From positions 116,297,812 to 116,361,811 of the forward strand of contig OZ023273.1 of NCBI GenBank assembly GCA_964007475.1: a stretch of DNA of 64,000 nucleotides, written 5' to 3'. Source of the stretch: Hybos culiciformis. Its lineage: Eukaryota > Arthropoda > Insecta > Diptera > Hybotidae. Shown in pieces: positions 58,011 to 64,000 of the stretch. Below the pieces are notes generated by a model. That model ran no database searches and was not told where the DNA came from. It saw nothing but the letters and a program-made list of their open reading frames with translations. The translations under genes and the position numbers were made by a program. The stretch's first letter is position 1. Every line of letters starts with the position of its first letter.

Positions 58011-61000
58011 CTAAGTCTGTTTCAATAATATTTTTAAACGATCTTGTAAATAATCAGCAACTGGATGATATTTTTGAATTCGAGCTACTTGTATCGCAGT
58101 TAAACCATCTTGATTTTGTAATAAAATATCTGAGCCGGCAACTACTAGTTGCTTCACTACAGGCAGATGGCCAAACATTGCTGCAGCATGTAATGCTGAT
58201 TCACCATTCTGAAAAAAGAAATAAATATTATATAAATATTCACATTTATTTTGATATTATAACTTTACTACAAAAGTTTTTGGTTTTAAACTACAAAAAT
58301 GATTTTTTCTATTTCAACTTACTGGTAATAATCCTAGGGATGGCCTATATTTCAGCAATTCTGATACTACAGATGAAAAACCCTTGTGTGCAGCTTTAAA
58401 TAATGGCGTTGCACCATCACAACGTATGGTATCAACATTTGCATCGTTTTGTAATAAAATTTTTACAACATGATCATGCCCCATTTGAGAAGCAATCCAT
58501 AATGGTGTAGCATTATCATTTCGTTTCGAATCAGGATGTGCCCCGCCCGCTAATAACATTAACAGAATCGTTCTATGACCATTTTGAGCTGAAATAAAAA
58601 CAGGAGTGGCACGATCTTTCATTGTACAATTCACATTGGCACCACATTCAATCAATTCCTTAACTAAACTAACATGACCACCTTGACAAGCAACAAATAA
58701 TGGTGTGCCGCCATCCTAGATAAAAAGAAAATCAATTAAATTAAATTTTCATATTCTACTGACAACTTTGCATAAACATAAACTATAAAATGTAGAACAT
58801 TATTATAAATTTCACAAGATTAACATTTACGATAGATAATTTGCATTTTTTTTATCTATATATTATGTTTTAGTTTCCTATATTAGACTTATGTAGCTTA
58901 CCACTGAAGGATAATCAATATTTGCACCAGCTTTAATTAAAATTCTTGCAACATCTAAGAAACCACCTTGAGCTGCGAAAAATAATGGTGTTGTTCCGGT
59001 GCATCTTCTGCTATTGGGATCAGCACCTTGATCTAATAACTCTATAACACAGGGACAATGTCCACTTGCCGAGGCAAGTGTTAAAGGCGTGGTTCCATCC
59101 TGTAAATATTATATACCATTAGAATCAAAAAAAGAAAATTCCAATATTTAAAAACAAAATAAAATTCAGTCATTTATACATTGTTTTTACATGCCATTTT
59201 TTGTAATCAAAATTAAAATTCAACCCTTCAATATTTCGGAACGATGCTAGAGAATATTTTCATGCAATTAGTCAAAAAATTGGAAAAAAAAAACTAATTT
59301 TATAATTTATATTTTTTTGATATACATTTTTACATGTTACATTATTTACCGTAATAAATTTATTTTCGTGATCAATTTAATTTTCAGTTGAGAAATTTAA
59401 TTTCATAAATAAATTGTGGTCATTAGAGACTTTTACTACTTATTCTTCCTCATTCACAATATTTTTCTTATTACCACACAGCTGAACATGAAATTGAATT
59501 ATCTTAAGTGTAAATTATTTATTTCCTTTAAACAACCTTAAAAAATTATAATTAACTTGTCATGATTTTTTTTAATAGTCAAATTACAATTATTTGATTA
59601 ATTATAACAAAAAATAAATAATTTTATTTACCATTTCTTGTAATTATTATTTTTTTTTTACAAATTATATGAAAAGAAATTTAAAAAAAATCCCATGACA
59701 GTAATTTTTTTTTTTTAAATGACCTAGGTCACTACTTAAAATAATCATCATTATTATCGAAATTAAAACATAAATGAAATTTAGCTTATTTTGAAATTAA
59801 ACTTCTCCTATAATGATGTAAGTACGAAATGCATGAAAATCATTTTTATATGTTCATATTTAAAAAGCATAAATAAAATAGTGTTTTCTCTGATTATGTA
59901 TTTTATAATATCAAATTCTATATGTACATATCGTACATCCTATTTATCATGGTAATATTTCATTAAAATATATATACGTATTTCATCACTATTCCACTAA
60001 AATTTGTTGAACAAATTTTAATTCAAAGTTAAAGTTATAGCTTAATCAAATAATAAACAAATTTAATAACTACAATTGAATGACAAAAATAAATAAATAT
60101 GTAGAAAAATATTATCAAACAAATTGTTGTTCAACGAAGAAAAAAAAATCAGTTAACAATTTACAAAGCACTTTTCTATTTTTATATTTCTTATATCTAT
60201 AAACTTACATAAATATCTTAAATGCATTAACGGGCTTGCATTATTATGCATGATTAATGTGATTATATAATTTTACTTGCCTAACTAATGCATTTTATGT
60301 TATTACAAGGCAAAATATGCAATATAATGTAATTTCATATAGAAGTAAATATCAAGTTAAATGAAGCATATCAGATATAGAATCTTCCAGAAAATCCAGT
60401 TTATACATATATTGAACATAATTAACTGAAATTACATTTGAATCAAAGTGATCTGTATCTGTAATTAAGTTTTTTTCTTTATATGAACAAAGAAGAATCA
60501 TTTCTTATGATTATGTTTGTTTTTTAAAATAATTGTTTTTCTTTTTTTTAGCAAATCAATATTACGTTTTTCATTTATTTATCGTAATGTGGAGCATTAG
60601 GGTCAATATAAGATTAATATGATTATTAGAATTTGACGCAAACAGATACTTAATTGTATAAGTTATATAGAAATGAAGAAATGATGGCTCAATTTTTAAA
60701 AATATTTGAAATAAAAATTGTATTAAAAGTTCTCATTTCACAATAACTATATTTTTATTGAGAATTTAATGTAAAGTCTATATGGGCAAAGTGTGGAATT
60801 TATAGTAGGTATATTAGTCTTAGGAGGCAGGCCGAAATGTCGTACATCTAATTATTCATTCATTACTCTACTTAGATGTGATGAAGTATAGAAATTGTCT
60901 TCCTGCCTAAAGATGTAAAAACCATGTACCATTTTACTTTTTCCAAGCTCCGAAGAAGAAGTTTTATGACCTCAGACGTCAAAGGTTTTTTTTTTGTGTT

Positions 61001-63284
61001 TATTAATTTCAGTTATGTTACATAAAATATTAATACATATATAACTTCAAGACACAAATTTTATCATTTTGTAATAATATTGATGATGTTACGTAACGTA
61101 AGATTAATAAAAATAATATACTTTTCTAAGATTTAAAAAAATCCTTTTTCAATTTAAAAAAAAAAAAATACACTTTTCAACTCAGTCACGGTCAGTAATA
61201 AATAAAAATTATATTTTATTTTTAATGTTCATACAAAGTTAGATCGCTCGTTTTGTTAAATATATGGAATAAGAAATTAAGATTTCAAGAAAATAATTCA
61301 CTATCAAGAATAATTTCAAATCGCTATTTGATAATATTGTTGTTGATGAAAACTAAATCACTTAAGCAAGAGAAGAGATATGTATTGGACGACGTAGGGT
61401 TGCATGTGTCATAATAACAATTCAACATTAAGATTTCAAAAGAGTTTGTTTCCAAAATAAGAATTTTTCCTTTCTGATATTCTGCAAGTATTTCAAATTC
61501 AGTTCATTTGACAGTTTTTCTATTTATATAATAACAAATGAACGATTATGTCTTACAGCACCTACGGACTGAAGATCTGAAGTTTATTTTTGAACTAATA
61601 AAATCCAATATTTTTACTTTTTTTTTAAAAAGAATCGTTCGTGTTTATCTATCCTTAAAAAAAAAATAGAAAAATTAAACTTTATTAAAATAATTGTATG
61701 CTATTAAAGTTCAAATTTAATTGGAGCCCAAGAAAAATATACTTTACCAAAATTTAAGTGCAATTTAAGAAGATAAAAAATTATGTAAAAGAAAAAAAAA
61801 AAGAAAGTGTTTTCTCTTCAAATCTTTTTCAATGGTTAGTTAAATAATTCATAAATTTATTATTAGAACAAGTTTTTTTTTTTTTTTTAATTTAATGCAC
61901 CAATTTATCTTACCGTTTTAAAAAGATTTAAATAAATTTTAGTAATTTCCATTACGTTAACAAATAAAAAAGATAAACTAGTAAATGAAAAAGAAATATT
62001 AAAAACATAATTACATAAATTGAAAATTTACATATCATAGTTTTGAAAAAAAAAAATTAATAGATATATGTCCATTCAAGAATACCCGCTCAGTAGCGCC
62101 TCTTAATTTTGATTTCATTAAAAATGTTTAATGAAGTATCGACGTTATTTTGTCTCTGAAACGTAAGAAAATGTAAGGTAAACGTTTATATGTTTAAAAT
62201 GACAGCGGTATACTAAAATGGTGTGTCAATTGATTAACCTTACAAAACAGAAATACAACATAAATTATGATATTAACACAATTGAATGCCCATACAACTT
62301 GCAGGAAAACAAAAATAATTTCTTTCAACTAGATTACATCTGGATTTTATAAATTTTTTAATATCTTGTTTATTTTATCAACAAAAAGAGTTCATTCACC
62401 GGTACAAAAAAAAACTACTTACTATATAATATCAATCACAATATAAATAAATACCTACTATAAATTTACTCTAATTTAAAATGACAAATCATTTTACAAA
62501 TAATTCCGTTTATTTTTTTGTAATTAATTTTATACTATTAAAACAAGTAGAAAAAAATTATTATCAATTTTTTTTTTCTATAATATCTAAACTTTCTGGC
62601 GATATGATATTATCTTTTGAAATTGAGTACATTTTAACCACATCTCAATGTCAATTTTATAAATATACGGTTTACATTTCTACTTCATGGATTTAATAAT
62701 AATAAAAAAAATAAAAAAACATAAAAAAGCTTTTTATTTATATATTTTCTAATTTAATTTTCAAGATTAATGTGATTGAAAAAGTATGACTTGTGATTTT
62801 TTTTTTATTTAAAATAGTTATTATTCAAGTTACATACATTTAATATTATATGTACACTTTTTTTTTATGAAGTCTTTTTTTTTTTATATGTTTTTAAGAA
62901 GAAGTTGCATTTAAAGGTAAATTAAAAGTATGAAACTTGATTAAATAAACATATAGGAAGCTTCATAATGAATAGAAGTATTTAATATGAAAGAATTTCT
63001 TTTTCAACAATTACATATATAAATATATATAAGAATGTGGCCCTCGGTAGCTGGGATAGAGCCAACATAATATTATTATTCTAAAGTAAATAGAATTGTA
63101 AAAAAAAGTTTGAGTGCACTTGAAATAAAATTATTAAAATCAACATTAAATAAATCTTTGCATTCATACAAACCTCATCTTTGCAATCCACATGAACTTT
63201 TCCACTGTCAAGAACTCGTCTCAGAGTTATATCATCACCTCGTAAAGCGGCCAGATGTAGTAAAATATCAGATGGTGTTTCTTT
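58011..63284 (-). CDS. ANKRD29: Ankyrin repeat protein, ANKRD29 orthologue (5' end not found)
   Basis: Cytosolic protein made almost wholly of ankyrin repeats, probably a protein-binding scaffold; its function is not well known in any animal. Exons on the minus strand are 63174-63284, 58902-59099, 58323-58715 and 58011-58208. All junctions are GT-AG and phase 0, giving 299 residues before the TAG. The first visible exon begins KETPSDILLHLAALRGD and ends VHVDCKDE, matching the start of vertebrate ANKRD29 after its first few residues. About eight repeats follow with the usual TPLF-AA-GH--VV--LL--GA pattern (for example GATPLFKAAHKGFSSVVSEL). The LLKYRPSLGLLPNGESALHA region is also characteristic. 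Total length is close to the roughly 300 aa of the family, so only a short initiating exon is missing; it lies in 63285-64000 or beyond. The first visible intron is 4.1 kb. Confidence 0.9.
59100..63173 (-). other. 4.1-kb intron of the ankyrin gene
   Basis: Bounded by a GTTTGT donor after 63174 and a TTTACAG acceptor before 59099. No nested gene, TIR element or RNA is evident. ORFs such as 62481-62696 (plus) are short, of biased composition and without motif. Confidence 0.6.
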
Positions 63285-64000
63285 CTGAAAAATTTTAAAT
63301 ATCAATTTAAAAAATTTTCAGTAAAAGTAAAATTATTATGGTTATGTTTTAACAACTCAACAAGTTATAAAGCCAGTATATCTTGTCTGAGAAATAAAGG
63401 ACAATTATTCAAACTTTCTTATTCAAAGATCATTATTCTCAAACATACAACCAAAAATTATATGAGTACCTATAATTTATTTTTTACAGGGTTGAGGAAA
63501 ATATTTCTGTTTTGTTTAACTTTTGGTAAAGGAATCTAGTTAACGAGCTTGTTCATATTTGAGTGAAACCTCTTCATGTTGCATACTCTTTGTTCATGAA
63601 CATTTAATATTGCAATATAATATATTTAATATAATGTATACGGTTCGTTAAACATGTAGGTATACATAATTTAATTTGATTAAAGAACTTCAAAAAATTT
63701 ATAACTATCACTTTTTCAAAGAGTTTTAATTGATTTTTTTTTTTAATTGAAGAGAGATCATTAAATATTAAATACTTTTTTGAAATAATTAAACAAAAAT
63801 GTTATGAATTATAATGCATGTTTAGTCTATTTTCTAAATAAATGAAAAAACTGACTAAACGTTTTGACTTTCTGTGTGTCCATCTGTCTGTCGTACACTA
63901 AATGCTTCTAACTATTAAACTACTTGCTCCATTTTGATCGTTTATATGCCTCTCGTGCACTTTCAGCCAAACCAAAGTGTGAGATTCTCGGAGTTATGTG
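63285..64000. other. Upstream part of the ankyrin gene, no exon identified
   Basis: The missing first coding exon should be only a few codons and cannot be picked safely. The right edge (about 63870-63900) carries TGTGTGTCCATCTGTCTGTC, a phrase typical of interspersed non-coding repeats in arthropods, so the window probably ends inside an old repeat. Confidence 0.4.

Noticed and set aside
63035..63065. CCCTCGGTAGCTGGGATAGA resembling part of a tRNA or SINE head
   Set aside because: No B box, no cloverleaf and no A/T-tailed SINE structure could be found around it.
1..64000. CRISPR arrays, operons and bacterial features
   Set aside because: The DNA is eukaryotic. The tandem repeats here lack unique regular spacers and all multi-exon genes use GT-AG introns.

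Overview
This window is nuclear DNA from an insect, very A+T-rich by eye. The evidence is a cluster of divergent, intronless ionotropic receptors (IRs, the arthropod chemosensory branch of the ionotropic glutamate receptors), spliced genes with GT-AG introns, and many eukaryotic DNA transposons. An endopterygote is likely, but I cannot name the species.

1-27.5 kb is an IR cluster. IR-1 (minus) lies head-to-head with IR-2 (plus), followed by IR-3 and IR-4 (plus). IR-3 and IR-4 are near-identical paralogues made by a tandem duplication of about 5 kb. Unit A starts in the 3' end of IR-2 (about 7757) and ends about 20945; unit B is about 20946-27465. Each unit also held a reverse-strand IR next to the plus-strand IR. 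That gene is now a pseudogene in both, keeping the middle part in unit A and the C-terminal part in unit B. The units then gained different insertions. Unit A has a PIF/Harbinger-like MITE and a 7.8-kb repeat-rich insertion containing a 3161-bp tandem duplication and a G+C-rich 12-bp minisatellite. Unit B has a 1.7-kb hAT-like element with a perfect 8-bp target duplication; unit A supplies its empty site.

27.5-38.4 kb shows no gene. It holds a near-perfect 309-bp palindrome and a small tandem repeat.

38.46-45.93 kb is a 7.5-kb transposon with terminal inverted repeats (TIRs) of about 510-525 bp, flanked by an 8-bp direct repeat. Its own four-exon gene (43046-45270) encodes a 680-aa protein with a hAT-like layout of catalytic residues. 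A complete autonomous hAT element (39028-42648, 665-aa transposase) and a 136-bp MITE sit inside it.

45.9-58 kb is mostly gene-less DNA with a foldback element, a TTA-flanked Harbinger-like MITE (51496-52034) and a three-level nest at 53.9-56.0 kb: an outer TIR element, a hAT element with perfect 8-bp target duplication, and an inverted pair of arrays of an ATTCTGT-containing motif. One candidate exon of unknown identity lies at 57141-57347.

58.0-63.3 kb (minus) is a spliced ankyrin-repeat gene, an ANKRD29 orthologue. Four exons are visible; the 5' end is missing or lies beyond the window.

The main interest is the dated order of transposon insertion and duplication in a chemoreceptor cluster, and the intact, unusual hAT-like transposase hosting a second hAT.
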